A stretch of DNA of 64,000 bases from Vibrio marisflavi CECT 7928 (lineage in GTDB: Bacteria; Pseudomonadota; Gammaproteobacteria; Enterobacterales; Vibrionaceae). The position numbers and the translations under genes were made by a program. The stretch covers positions 2,480,001-2,544,000 of the forward strand of contig NZ_CAKLDM010000002.1 in the NCBI RefSeq assembly GCF_921294215.1, read 5' to 3'. Every line of letters starts with the position of its first letter. The stretch's first letter is position 1. Below are positions 50,671 to 58,896 of this stretch, in pieces. The notes beneath the pieces are model-generated. The model made no database searches, was not told where the DNA came from, and worked only from the letters and a program-made list of their open reading frames with translations.

Positions 50671-51210
50671 ATGTCATTACCACACGTAATCTTAACAGTT
50701 TTAAGTACGCGCGATGCGACAGGATACGATATCACAAAAGAGTTTTCTGCTAGCATCGGCTATTTTTGGAAAGCAAGCCACCAACAAGTTTATCGTGAGC
50801 TAAATAAAATGGCTCAGAACAATTTGGTCACGTGTGTCCTTGAACCACAAGAAGGCAAGCCAGATCGTAAAGTTTACTCTATTACGGATTTGGGACGCAG
50901 CGCATTAGGAGAGTGGTTTGATCAACCAACTGCTCACCCAACAATTCGTGATGAATTTTCAGCGAAATTGATGGCCTGCTCCGTGCAAGCTTCTGGACCA
51001 TACAGAGTTCAACTGGCAGAGCTAGTTGAGGAGTCTTATAAGTTAGTCGCACATTACCAAGAAATTGAAGCGGCTTACTACTCTACGCCTAGCACGCTAG
51101 ACAAACAGCAGCGCCTAGAAAGACTCACACTTCGTCGTAACCTGTTAGTTCGCCAAGCTTGGATTCAATGGGCTGAAGAAGTACTTTCTGAACTTGACGC
51201 AATGGCGTAA
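50671..51210 (+). CDS. aphA: Quorum-sensing master regulator AphA (PadR family)
   Basis: AphA is the low-cell-density regulator of Vibrio quorum sensing; in V. cholerae it also activates tcpPH with AphB. The 179-residue protein starts at the ATG at 50671 (MSLPHVILTVLSTRDATGYD) and shows the PadR winged helix (about 1-85, with FWKASHQQVYRELNKM as the recognition region) and a C-terminal helical dimerisation domain. An upstream frame start at 50650 adds seven unsupported residues. It follows ppc and has an unusually large regulatory region. Confidence 0.95.
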   Translation: MSLPHVILTVLSTRDATGYDITKEFSASIGYFWKASHQQVYRELNKMAQNNLVTCVLEPQEGKPDRKVYSITDLGRSALGEWFDQPTAHPTIRDEFSAKLMACSVQASGPYRVQLAELVEESYKLVAHYQEIEAAYYSTPSTLDKQQRLERLTLRRNLLVRQAWIQWAEEVLSELDAMA

Positions 51211-51224
51211 TTCTCAATATTTGA

Positions 51225-51256
51225 CCTGCCTTAGAATTATTTAAGGCAGGTTTTTT
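51225..51256 (+). terminator. Terminator of aphA
   Basis: CCTGCCTTA pairs with TAAGGCAGG around an 8-base loop, then TTTTTT. It lies 15 bases past aphA and before the converging cysE end. Confidence 0.95.
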
Positions 51257-51282
51257 CATTGAGGTGCCAGAAAAATGTAGGG

Positions 51283-52104
51283 TTAAATTCCCTCGCCATC
51301 AGAGAAACTCTGGGACTTACCATTGAACTGCTGGTCCATATCAAGAGATGGTTTGTCTGATTTCGGCTTGCCAACCACCTTAGCGGGAATTCCTGCAACA
51401 GTGGTATGTGCTGGCACGGCTTGAAGTACAACAGAGCCAGAACCTATCTTTGCCCCTTCACCCACTTCAATATTGCCGAGTATTTTAGCACCAGCACCAA
51501 TCATGACGCCTTCACGTACTTTAGGGTGTCGATCACCACAATCATTACCCGTACCACCAAGCGTCACATCCTGCAAAATAGAGACATCATTTTCAACCAC
51601 TGCCGTTTCGCCGATCACGATCCCGGTTGCATGGTCAAGCATGATGCCTTTACCAATCTTCGCAGCAGGATGAATATCGACCTGGCAAGCAACTGATATT
51701 TGATTTTGCAGGTAGCTTGCCAACGCTTTTCGTCCTTGCTTCCATAACCAATTAGCCACTCTATAGCCTTGTAAAGCATGGTAGCCTTTAAGATACAAAA
51801 GAGGAGTAGAATACATTGCGACAGCAGGGTCACGGTTAACCGTTGCACAAATATCACAGGCCATTGCTGATGCGATTGTTGTGTCAGAATTAAACGCTTC
51901 TTCGATGACTTCACGCACCGCCATTGCTGGCATCGATGCGGTATTGAGCTTATTTGCCAATATGTAGCTGACAGCAGAGGTTAAGCTCTCATGCTTTATG
52001 ATGGTTGCATGGTAGAAACTCGCGAGCATCGGCTCTTGCTCTGACAACTCTCGAGCTTCTCGCACGATAGCTCGCCAAATCTGCTGTTTTTCACAATGTT
52101 TCAT
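51283..52104 (-). CDS. cysE: Serine O-acetyltransferase
   Basis: Makes O-acetylserine from serine and acetyl-CoA, the carbon acceptor for sulfide in cysteine synthesis. The 273-residue protein (ATG at 52104, MKHCEKQQIWRAIVREAREL) has an N-terminal helical domain and a left-handed beta-helix of hexapeptide repeats (around 140-235: DIHPAAKIGKGIMLDHATG, VREGVMIGAGAKILGN). The His of MLDHATG and the Asp at DIHPA are the catalytic pair. It ends the secB-gpsA-cysE run. Confidence 0.95.
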   Translation of the reverse strand: MKHCEKQQIWRAIVREARELSEQEPMLASFYHATIIKHESLTSAVSYILANKLNTASMPAMAVREVIEEAFNSDTTIASAMACDICATVNRDPAVAMYSTPLLYLKGYHALQGYRVANWLWKQGRKALASYLQNQISVACQVDIHPAAKIGKGIMLDHATGIVIGETAVVENDVSILQDVTLGGTGNDCGDRHPKVREGVMIGAGAKILGNIEVGEGAKIGSGSVVLQAVPAHTTVAGIPAKVVGKPKSDKPSLDMDQQFNGKSQSFSDGEGI

Positions 52105-52133
52105 GTAGACCCTATCCAAAAATCAATGGAGTG

Positions 52134-53168
52134 TTAGCTTTCCGCTTTCTTGTCTCGCGCTAGCAAATCTTGAGCGGCTAAGCGCGCATTCTTACTTTGA
52201 TACAATACTTGATAGATTTGGTCAACTATTGGCATCTCTACACCAACACGTTTAGCCAATAGCCACACCTCTTTTGTATTGCGATACCCTTCGACGACTT
52301 GACCGATTTCTTCCTGAGCAGTATCAACACCTTTACCCTGCCCTAAAGCCAAACCAAACCTTCTGTTACGAGACTGGTTATCGGTACAAGTTAAGACTAA
52401 ATCACCAAGCCCCGCCATTCCCATAAATGTATCTGGCTGAGCACCAAGTGCTAAGCCAAGTCGAGTCATTTCAGCTAAGCCACGAGTTATTAGGGCTGTA
52501 CGCGCGTTCGCACCGTAACCAATACCATCAGAGACACCCGCTCCAATTGCGATGACATTCTTTACCGCACCACCTAGTTGCACACCAATGAAGTCATCAT
52601 TCGCGTAAACTCTAAAAGTTTTGCTGCAGTGAATTTTCTCCTGTAGATCAGCGACAAAATCAGGATCAGGAGAAGACACAGATATTGCAGTTGGTAAGCC
52701 TACCGCAAGCTCTTTAGCAAAAGTTGGCCCAGAGATCACCGCTAAAGAGTATTGTTCCCCCAACACATCTTTCGCGACATCTTTTAGCAATCGACCAGTT
52801 TCGGGCTCAAGTCCTTTGGTTGCCCAGCAGATTCGTGAAGCCGGAAGCAGATAAAGAGCCATATTATTCAGCACAACACCAAAGACATGGCTAGGTACAA
52901 CAACAAGCAAGTCTCTACTCGACTGCACCGCTGTTTGCAAATCAGATTCGATGATCAAACTCTCAGGAAACTCTACACCAGGTAGGAATTCGTGATTCGC
53001 TCTGTCGGCCTCTAGGCGCTGCATGTGCTTTGGGTCATGGCCCCAAAGTACAATGTTTGCTCCGTTGCGAGCTAAAGAAATAGCTAAAGAGGTTCCATAT
53101 GAGCCTGCACCTAGTACAACCATTGAAACATCTTTTCCATATGCATTATTGAGTTGTGTACCTGTCAT
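52134..53168 (-). CDS. gpsA: Glycerol-3-phosphate dehydrogenase [NAD(P)+]
   Basis: Reduces dihydroxyacetone phosphate to sn-glycerol 3-phosphate for phospholipid synthesis. The 344 residues carry the Rossmann motif [12 protein letters not shown] near 19-30, the catalytic Lys region [17 protein letters not shown] and [22 protein letters not shown]. It lies between secB and cysE, as in E. coli, though a hairpin after secB may reduce readthrough. Confidence 0.97.
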   Translation of the reverse strand: MTGTQLNNAYGKDVSMVVLGAGSYGTSLAISLARNGANIVLWGHDPKHMQRLEADRANHEFLPGVEFPESLIIESDLQTAVQSSRDLLVVVPSHVFGVVLNNMALYLLPASRICWATKGLEPETGRLLKDVAKDVLGEQYSLAVISGPTFAKELAVGLPTAISVSSPDPDFVADLQEKIHCSKTFRVYANDDFIGVQLGGAVKNVIAIGAGVSDGIGYGANARTALITRGLAEMTRLGLALGAQPDTFMGMAGLGDLVLTCTDNQSRNRRFGLALGQGKGVDTAQEEIGQVVEGYRNTKEVWLLAKRVGVEMPIVDQIYQVLYQSKNARLAAQDLLARDKKAES

Positions 53169-53260
53169 TCTATGCCTACCAATGTTATTTATTGACTTAA
53201 ACCTTACTGGCCGCTGAAACCATCAATGTTTAGTCATTTTGAATTTTTAATTGTAAACAA

Positions 53261-53308
53261 AAAAATGCACTTGTCACCGATAGTTAACTCGATGGCCAGT
53301 GCATTTTT
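53261..53308 (-). terminator. Terminator-like hairpin after secB
   Basis: AAAAATGCACT pairs with AGTGCATTTTT around a partly self-pairing loop, followed by TTTTTTTG on the minus strand. It falls between secB and gpsA, so gpsA-cysE may rely partly on its own promoter. Confidence 0.75.
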
Positions 53309-53344
53309 AGTACCTTATTTTGAGGTAATATTAGAGACTAATAT

Positions 53345-53818
53345 TTACGCGCCGACTTGGTCGCTACCTTCTTCTTGAGCTTGCTGTTGTAGGTAGTTCA
53401 TAAACAGAGCATCAAAGTTTACAGGTGCTAGGTTTAGCTGTGGGAATGTACCTTTAACAACTAGGCTAGAAATCGTTTCTCTTGCATAAGGGAACAAGAT
53501 GTTCGGGCAGAATGCACCAAGGCAATGTGCTAGTTGACCAGCTTCCATCTGATCTGCAGTGAAAATACCACCTTGCTGAACTTCGCACAAAAACGCGGTT
53601 TCTTCTTCGTTCTTAACCACAACTGTTAAGCGTAAAACAACTTCATAGACACCTTGGTCTAGCTCGCGACTTTGTGTATCAAGGTCAAGTTTTACATCTG
53701 GGTTCCAATCTTTTTGGAACATAACAGGTGAGTTTGGTGCTTCAAAAGAAACATCTTTTAGGAAGATGCGTTGAATTGCGAAATTTTGTGCTTCTTGTTC
53801 TGGTGCTGCTTCAGCCAT
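53345..53818 (-). CDS. secB: Protein-export chaperone SecB
   Basis: SecB is a homotetrameric cytosolic chaperone that keeps preproteins unfolded and delivers them to SecA. The 157-residue protein has the acidic N-terminus, the strand [28 protein letters not shown] split here into its [13 protein letters not shown] and [15 protein letters not shown] parts, and the C-terminal LQQQAQEEG tail. It follows yibN by 51 bases. Confidence 0.97.
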   Translation of the reverse strand: MAEAAPEQEAQNFAIQRIFLKDVSFEAPNSPVMFQKDWNPDVKLDLDTQSRELDQGVYEVVLRLTVVVKNEEETAFLCEVQQGGIFTADQMEAGQLAHCLGAFCPNILFPYARETISSLVVKGTFPQLNLAPVNFDALFMNYLQQQAQEEGSDQVGA

Positions 53819-53869
53819 TTTTGGGGATCCTTAATGTTGTCCATTCGTATGTGCTGGACTTTATAAAAT

Positions 53870-54304
53870 CTATTTTTTACCGCGGACTAACGGAAGGTTT
53901 GCCTCGTTCCAAGATATCAAGCCATTTCTAAGCAAATTGACCTTCTCAAACCCAGCTTTCGCTAGTAAGTTCGCGCTTTCACGAGCCGTTTGACCTGTTT
54001 TACATACTACGATGATTGGGTCAGATTTATGCTTTTCAAGGCTGGCTGTGTTCCCTTCTTTGATTTCAGAAGGCAAAATGTGCAGTGAGTCAGTAATATG
54101 ACCCGACTTGAATTCGTCTTTAGTACGAATGTCGACTACTACACCTTTTTCTTTGTTCATTAAAAAGGTCGCTTCAGCTGCTGTAATAGTTTTAAAAGGT
54201 GCGGTTGAAGACTTGTACATGGTCACGATAATTGCAACTAAAAGTCCCACCCATACTACTGACAGCATCAAGTTTTGTTGGAAGAATTGGATATACTCTT
54301 GCAT
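53870..54304 (-). CDS. yibN: Membrane-anchored rhodanese-like protein YibN
   Basis: A 144-residue protein with one N-terminal membrane segment (about 13-29, LMLSVVWVGLLVAIIV) and a cytoplasmic rhodanese domain. The active-site loop CKTGQTA holds the predicted persulfide cysteine, and the DIRTKDEFKSGHI motif is standard. The physiological sulfur acceptor is not known. It heads the secB-gpsA-cysE run, as in E. coli where grxC sits between. Confidence 0.9.
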   Translation of the reverse strand: MQEYIQFFQQNLMLSVVWVGLLVAIIVTMYKSSTAPFKTITAAEATFLMNKEKGVVVDIRTKDEFKSGHITDSLHILPSEIKEGNTASLEKHKSDPIIVVCKTGQTARESANLLAKAGFEKVNLLRNGLISWNEANLPLVRGKK

Positions 54305-54446
54305 GTTTTCTGCTCTAGCTAAATGTCGATATAATTTTCAGAATAGGAGTATAACGAGGATACTACCAAGATGCGAGACGAGAACCATTAGAAGCTGTAA
54401 CAAGCCTCAGTTCATAGTCCCACACCTAAACGCGTCGATAGGAAAA

Positions 54447-54761
54447 TTACAAGTCCACCGGATGAATTAGGCGAACTTTCACAGAATCTTGTTCAATCAA
54501 TTCAAACACTTTTGGGCGAATAGTGCTTACCCAGTACTCATCATAGGTTTCTTGTGTGATTTTTTGCCGTGCTTCTTCATTTTCAAATTCGCGCAACCAA
54601 ACAAAATAGTCTTCGCCATCTTCGCCTTTGTGCACATGAGTAGCGACGATCTTCATCCCTTTCGAACGCTGCAATGGCAAAATCTCGTCTTTCATCCATT
54701 TCAACCATTGTTCTGTTTTACCCGGCTTTATTTTGTACTCACGAAGCTCTGTAACCCTCAA
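54447..54761 (-). CDS. NIPSNAP-family small protein
   Basis: A 104-residue protein with the ferredoxin-like NIPSNAP/antibiotic-monooxygenase dimer fold expected from VTELREYKIKPGKTEQWLKW and VWLREFENEEARQKI. Function is unknown. The start is TTG at 54761, five bases after AAGGAA; no ATG gives a better N-terminus. It lies between the cysN terminator and yibN and is probably transcribed by itself. Confidence 0.8.
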   Translation of the reverse strand: MRVTELREYKIKPGKTEQWLKWMKDEILPLQRSKGMKIVATHVHKGEDGEDYFVWLREFENEEARQKITQETYDEYWVSTIRPKVFELIEQDSVKVRLIHPVDL

Positions 54762-54805
54762 TGTATTTCCTTAGCTTTTAATAATTTGGAATGAGATTTA
54801 AACGC

Positions 54806-54836
54806 AAAAGGTCGACGATGTCACCGTCGACCTTTT
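54806..54836 (-). terminator. Terminator of the cys operon (after cysN)
   Basis: AAAAGGTCGACG (54806-54817) pairs perfectly with CGTCGACCTTTT (54825-54836) around a 7-base loop; the minus strand then reads TTTTGCGTT. It lies 21 bases past cysN. Confidence 0.92.
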
Positions 54837-54857
54837 AAATAGCTAAAGCATAATGCT

Positions 54858-56267
54858 TTAAATCTTTTGGCAACCCCACTCAGGGAAGTGCTTTCTCACG
54901 TAAGCATTGAGATCTTTCTCTAACTGAGAGTACTCACGCTCAGGCGCGTTGCCACTATCGAGAAGTGACGAAACCATTCCAGCGCCAACCGTCACGTTAG
55001 TATTTCTGTCGATAACAATAAATGCACCTGTTTGAGGCAGATCCTGATAGTTATCAAGCGGCACCGCATCGGTTAGTTTCACTGAAGCCAAAGCTATTTC
55101 ATTCAGTTCTAAACTCTCACCGCCCTCGCGGCTTTGCTCTAATGTATTTACATCTACTTTATGGGCAATACTCGTGTAAGATCCTGTACAACTTTTCGTA
55201 GAGAACTTGAAGATATATTCTTGGTGAGTGCGCATCGGTGTTTCGCCCATCCACACTGTATGTGCTTTAAAGTGACTGGTGGTATCAGGCTCATGTCCTG
55301 TATGAACCAACATGTCTCCTCGTGATACGTCGATTTCATCTTCCAATGTTAACGTGATTGCCTGCCCCGGAAATGCACTTTCTAACTCACCATCGTAGGT
55401 AAAGATAGATTTGACCTTAGAATGCTTACCAGAAGGCAATGCGGTAATATTGTCCCCGACTTTGACCACACCAGATGCGAGCGTGCCGCAAAATCCACGG
55501 AAATTCAGGTTGGGACGATTAACGTATTGAACCGGAAAGCGCATGTGCTCAAGATCTTTATCTTGGTTTACTTTCACCGTTTCCAACAGCTTCATCAGTG
55601 TAGCGCCGGGATACCAATCCATATTTTCACTTGGAGAGACAACGTTATCCCCTTTAAGCGCAGAGATTGGCACAAAGCGTATATCGTCAATATTGAAGCT
55701 TTTCGCCATCTCTCGATAATCGGCTTTGATTTTGCGATATACCGTTTGGTCGTAGTCCATTAAGTCCATTTTGTTAATAGCAACAATGATGTGCTTAATG
55801 CCGAGCAAACTACAAATATAGCTATGGCGACGAGTTTGCGTTTGAATACCGTGCCGAGCATCCACCATTACAATCGCTAAATCGCAAGTAGACGCGCCAG
55901 TCACCATATTTCGCGTGTATTGCTCATGTCCAGGTGTGTCAGCAATGATAAATTTGCGCTTATCCGTCGAAAAGTATCGGTAAGCAACATCAATGGTAAT
56001 GCCTTGCTCACGCTCGGATTGCAAACCATCGACTAAAAGTGCTAAGTCAAATTCTTCATCGGTAGTATTGAACTTTTGCGAGTCTTTCTCTATCGCAGCC
56101 ATCTGATCTTCATAGATAAGTTTGCTGTCATACAACAACCGTCCGATCAAAGTAGATTTGCCATCGTCGACGTTTCCACAAGTTAAAAATCGGAGCAAAT
56201 CCTTATTTTCATGCACCTTCAAATAGGCTTCGATATCTTTAGCAATTAACTCGGACGAATGTGACAT
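54858..56267 (-). CDS. cysN: Sulfate adenylyltransferase subunit 1 (GTPase)
   Basis: CysN is the EF-Tu-like GTPase that powers APS formation by CysD. The 469 residues contain G1 GNVDDGKSTLIGRLLYD (near 31-46), G3 DTPGHEQYTRNM, G4 NKMDLMD, then two beta-barrel domains. It begins at the ATG at 56267 with AGGAAGC. Unusually it does not directly follow cysD: cysC and a DHH phosphoesterase gene lie between, and a 65-base gap separates it from the DHH gene. Confidence 0.97.
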   Translation of the reverse strand: MSHSSELIAKDIEAYLKVHENKDLLRFLTCGNVDDGKSTLIGRLLYDSKLIYEDQMAAIEKDSQKFNTTDEEFDLALLVDGLQSEREQGITIDVAYRYFSTDKRKFIIADTPGHEQYTRNMVTGASTCDLAIVMVDARHGIQTQTRRHSYICSLLGIKHIIVAINKMDLMDYDQTVYRKIKADYREMAKSFNIDDIRFVPISALKGDNVVSPSENMDWYPGATLMKLLETVKVNQDKDLEHMRFPVQYVNRPNLNFRGFCGTLASGVVKVGDNITALPSGKHSKVKSIFTYDGELESAFPGQAITLTLEDEIDVSRGDMLVHTGHEPDTTSHFKAHTVWMGETPMRTHQEYIFKFSTKSCTGSYTSIAHKVDVNTLEQSREGGESLELNEIALASVKLTDAVPLDNYQDLPQTGAFIVIDRNTNVTVGAGMVSSLLDSGNAPEREYSQLEKDLNAYVRKHFPEWGCQKI

Positions 56268-56332
56268 ATGAGCTTCCTAGTATTTTCATGGTTCACGCAG
56301 CAGAGAACACTCAAACTGCATGTCAATTTAAT

Positions 56333-57295
56333 TCAGTCGTAATAACGATTGAGCGTGTCGATAAACACTGCTTTTTCGGTGAGTGGCAATTGATTAATTC
56401 CAGCTGCGGCTTTTCTGCCACCACCTGTAACAAACTGGCAGCACACCTCATCGGCTCCCACTCGATTATTGAGCGGAGCACGCACACTCACGGTAAAATC
56501 ATTTTTATTCGGGTTTAGCGTTAACACTGCATGAGCTTTGTTTGGTTCTTGGTTGGCAAGTTCATTGCCAAAAACGCCACTGATTCGTCTTGCCCAAGCC
56601 TCTGGGGGCAATTCAAACACACGTATATTGCTCGACTCCTCAACAGGTGAAAGCTTATCCACGAACTGACGGTCTTGCTGGTAGGCACTCTTTAGCTGGT
56701 AATACGGAGAAGAAGTGTCTTCTCGCAGCTGGAATGGGCTCTCAAATGGAAGCAGTTGACGATACAGGTCGACAGGAGGAATGTGTAAATCCTCCACAGA
56801 CGCGCCATAGCCATTGTAGTTAATCAAAGTACCTAGCTCTTTTAGATACTCTCTATCAGCATCCGAGACTTCATTTTCTATCGCAAGTTTATCAGCAGTC
56901 GAATGCAGGTTGTCACCATAGGCGGCAGCGATTGCCCAATGCAGATAACGGCCATTCAATTCTTCGTTTACCAGCAAACTTGTACAAACTTCCGAATCTG
57001 TGTTGATGCGGCTAGTTAAATAGTTCGAATCGGGAATATCGCCCGCTCGATGATGGTCGCAATAAAATACTTCAACTTTTCTGGCTAATAGAGCGCTTAA
57101 CGCATCAATGTTTTTTTCTAAAGATATGTCCAAAACCGACACAGAAGTCACATCAGGTTGACGTTCGACTTGCCTAAGAAGTGCGGTATCACGCTTAACT
57201 CCCGTGATTAACTGGCTGTGAATCGGCTTTGCTAGCCGTAGTTGTAGTAATGCGATAATGCCGTCTGCATCGCCATTGAAAACGTCGTAATGCAT
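56333..57295 (-). CDS. DHH-family phosphoesterase inside the sulfate operon
   Basis: A 320-residue member of the DHH/DHHA1 phosphoesterase superfamily. Metal-binding motifs are visible in order: FNGDADGI (Asp9, Asp11), VLDIS (Asp56), the CDHHRAGDI signature (80-82), and AYGDN. The C-terminal DHHA1-like part ends FVTGGGRKAAAGI, with Arg where many relatives have His after GGG. Relatives include NrnA-type enzymes that hydrolyse nanoRNA and pAp. It begins 3 bases after cysC and precedes cysN. A role in pAp removal is suggested by context, not shown. Another possibility is a cyclic dinucleotide or nanoRNA enzyme. Confidence 0.85.
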   Translation of the reverse strand: MHYDVFNGDADGIIALLQLRLAKPIHSQLITGVKRDTALLRQVERQPDVTSVSVLDISLEKNIDALSALLARKVEVFYCDHHRAGDIPDSNYLTSRINTDSEVCTSLLVNEELNGRYLHWAIAAAYGDNLHSTADKLAIENEVSDADREYLKELGTLINYNGYGASVEDLHIPPVDLYRQLLPFESPFQLREDTSSPYYQLKSAYQQDRQFVDKLSPVEESSNIRVFELPPEAWARRISGVFGNELANQEPNKAHAVLTLNPNKNDFTVSVRAPLNNRVGADEVCCQFVTGGGRKAAAGINQLPLTEKAVFIDTLNRYYD

Positions 57296-57298
57296 GGT

Positions 57299-57937
57299 CT
57301 AATCCTTGACTTCCAAAATACTAAGCTTAATTAATTCATCCAGCACCAGCTTAGCACATTGCTCAACCTGCAACCCTTGTGTGCGAATATGTATCTCGGG
57401 CGAGACCGGTGCTTCATACGCAGAATCAATACCTGTAAAGTTGGCAATCTTTCCTGCTCGAGCTTTTTTGTATAGTCCTTTGGGATCTCGCTGCTCACAT
57501 ACCTCTAGCGGCGTATCTATATAGACTTCTAAAAACTGACCTTCCTTTACTAACGATCTCGCTTGTTGTCGATCTGAAACGAACGGCGAAATGAAAGCAG
57601 TGAGAGCAATTAGGCCAGAATCAACGAATAGCTTGGCAACTTCTCCAATTCTGCGAATATTTTCCACTCGGTCTTGATCGCTAAAGCCAAGGTCTTTATT
57701 CAAGCCATGACGAATATTGTCACCATCAAGCAAGTAGCTACGCTGCCCCATTTCAAACAGCAATCTTTCGACGGCGTTGGCAATAGTGGACTTCCCCGAA
57801 CCACTTAGTCCAGTAAACCAAAGCACTACAGGCTTTTGTTGGTTGGCACGAGATCGATCTTGATGGCTGATAGCAGTGTTATGCCACACGATATCTTCGC
57901 TAACAGAGTCGTGCTGCTTTTTTTGGTATACAGACAT
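57299..57937 (-). CDS. cysC: Adenylyl-sulfate kinase
   Basis: Phosphorylates APS to PAPS. The protein is 212 residues from the ATG at 57937, which follows AGGGA; an ATG at 57958, three bases after cysD, is a possible longer start. The P-loop is GLSGSGKST (43-51); [16 protein letters not shown] and the FISPF segment bind APS. It lies between cysD and the DHH gene rather than at the end of a cysDN series. Confidence 0.97.
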   Translation of the reverse strand: MSVYQKKQHDSVSEDIVWHNTAISHQDRSRANQQKPVVLWFTGLSGSGKSTIANAVERLLFEMGQRSYLLDGDNIRHGLNKDLGFSDQDRVENIRRIGEVAKLFVDSGLIALTAFISPFVSDRQQARSLVKEGQFLEVYIDTPLEVCEQRDPKGLYKKARAGKIANFTGIDSAYEAPVSPEIHIRTQGLQVEQCAKLVLDELIKLSILEVKD

Positions 57938-57961
57938 ATTTTCCCTGCAAGTAGCCATAAG

Positions 57962-58879
57962 TTAGAAATACCCTTCGCGCTTTTTCTTCTCCATCGAACC
58001 AGCGCTATCGTGGTCAATAGCGCGGCCTTGACGCTCAGATGTCGTGGTTAGAAGCATCTCTTGAATAACTTCAGGCAATGTTGTTGCCTCGGACTCAACT
58101 GCTCCAGTCAACGGATAACAACCCAAGGTTCTAAAGCGCACCATTTTTTGCTCGATTTTCTCGCCATCCTTGAGCTCCATACGCTCATCGTCCACCATAA
58201 TGAGCATGCCATCACGATCTACGACAGGGCGTTTTTGGGATAAGTAAAGCTCTGGTATTTCGATATTTTCAAGGTAGATGTATTGCCAGATATCAAGCTC
58301 GGTCCAGTTTGATAGCGGGAAAACTCTAATGCTTTCGCCTTGATTCACTTTACCGTTATACACATTCCATAGCTCTGGACGCTGATTTTTGGGATCCCAT
58401 CGATGATGCTCATCTCTAAATGAGTAAACTCGCTCTTTCGCACGTGATTTTTCTTCATCTCGGCGCGCTCCACCAAAAGCGGCATCAAAACCATGCTTAT
58501 CTAACGCCTGCTTTAAACCTTGAGTTTTCATGATATCGGTATGCCTTGAGCTACCATGAACAAAAGGGCTAATGTTCATTGCCAACCCGTCAGGGTTCTG
58601 GTGAACAATAAGCTTCATACCCACCTTGTCTGCCATATAGTCACGAAACGCGATCATCTCTTTAAATTTCCATGTCGTATCGACGTGCATCAAAGGGAAA
58701 GGCGGAGCCCCCGGCGCAAAGGCTTTCTTAGCTAAGTGCAACATAACCGATGAATCCTTTCCGACAGAATAGAGCATCACTGGGTTATCAAACTCTGCCG
58801 CAACTTCTCGAATAATATGGATAGACTCGGCTTCGAGCTGTTTTAAATGAGTTAGTTTTTTCGGAGCAATATTCATCAT
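57962..58879 (-). CDS. cysD: Sulfate adenylyltransferase subunit 2
   Basis: CysD forms APS from ATP and sulfate together with the GTPase CysN. The 305-residue protein has the PP-loop [17 protein letters not shown] near 38-54, [30 protein letters not shown] and the C-terminal [11 protein letters not shown]. Two adjacent ATGs (58879, 58876) could start it; AGGA spacing favours the second slightly. It follows the SLC13 gene by 17 bases. Confidence 0.97.
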   Translation of the reverse strand: MMNIAPKKLTHLKQLEAESIHIIREVAAEFDNPVMLYSVGKDSSVMLHLAKKAFAPGAPPFPLMHVDTTWKFKEMIAFRDYMADKVGMKLIVHQNPDGLAMNISPFVHGSSRHTDIMKTQGLKQALDKHGFDAAFGGARRDEEKSRAKERVYSFRDEHHRWDPKNQRPELWNVYNGKVNQGESIRVFPLSNWTELDIWQYIYLENIEIPELYLSQKRPVVDRDGMLIMVDDERMELKDGEKIEQKMVRFRTLGCYPLTGAVESEATTLPEVIQEMLLTTTSERQGRAIDHDSAGSMEKKKREGYF

Positions 58880-58896
58880 TTATCCTATTTCGATTC

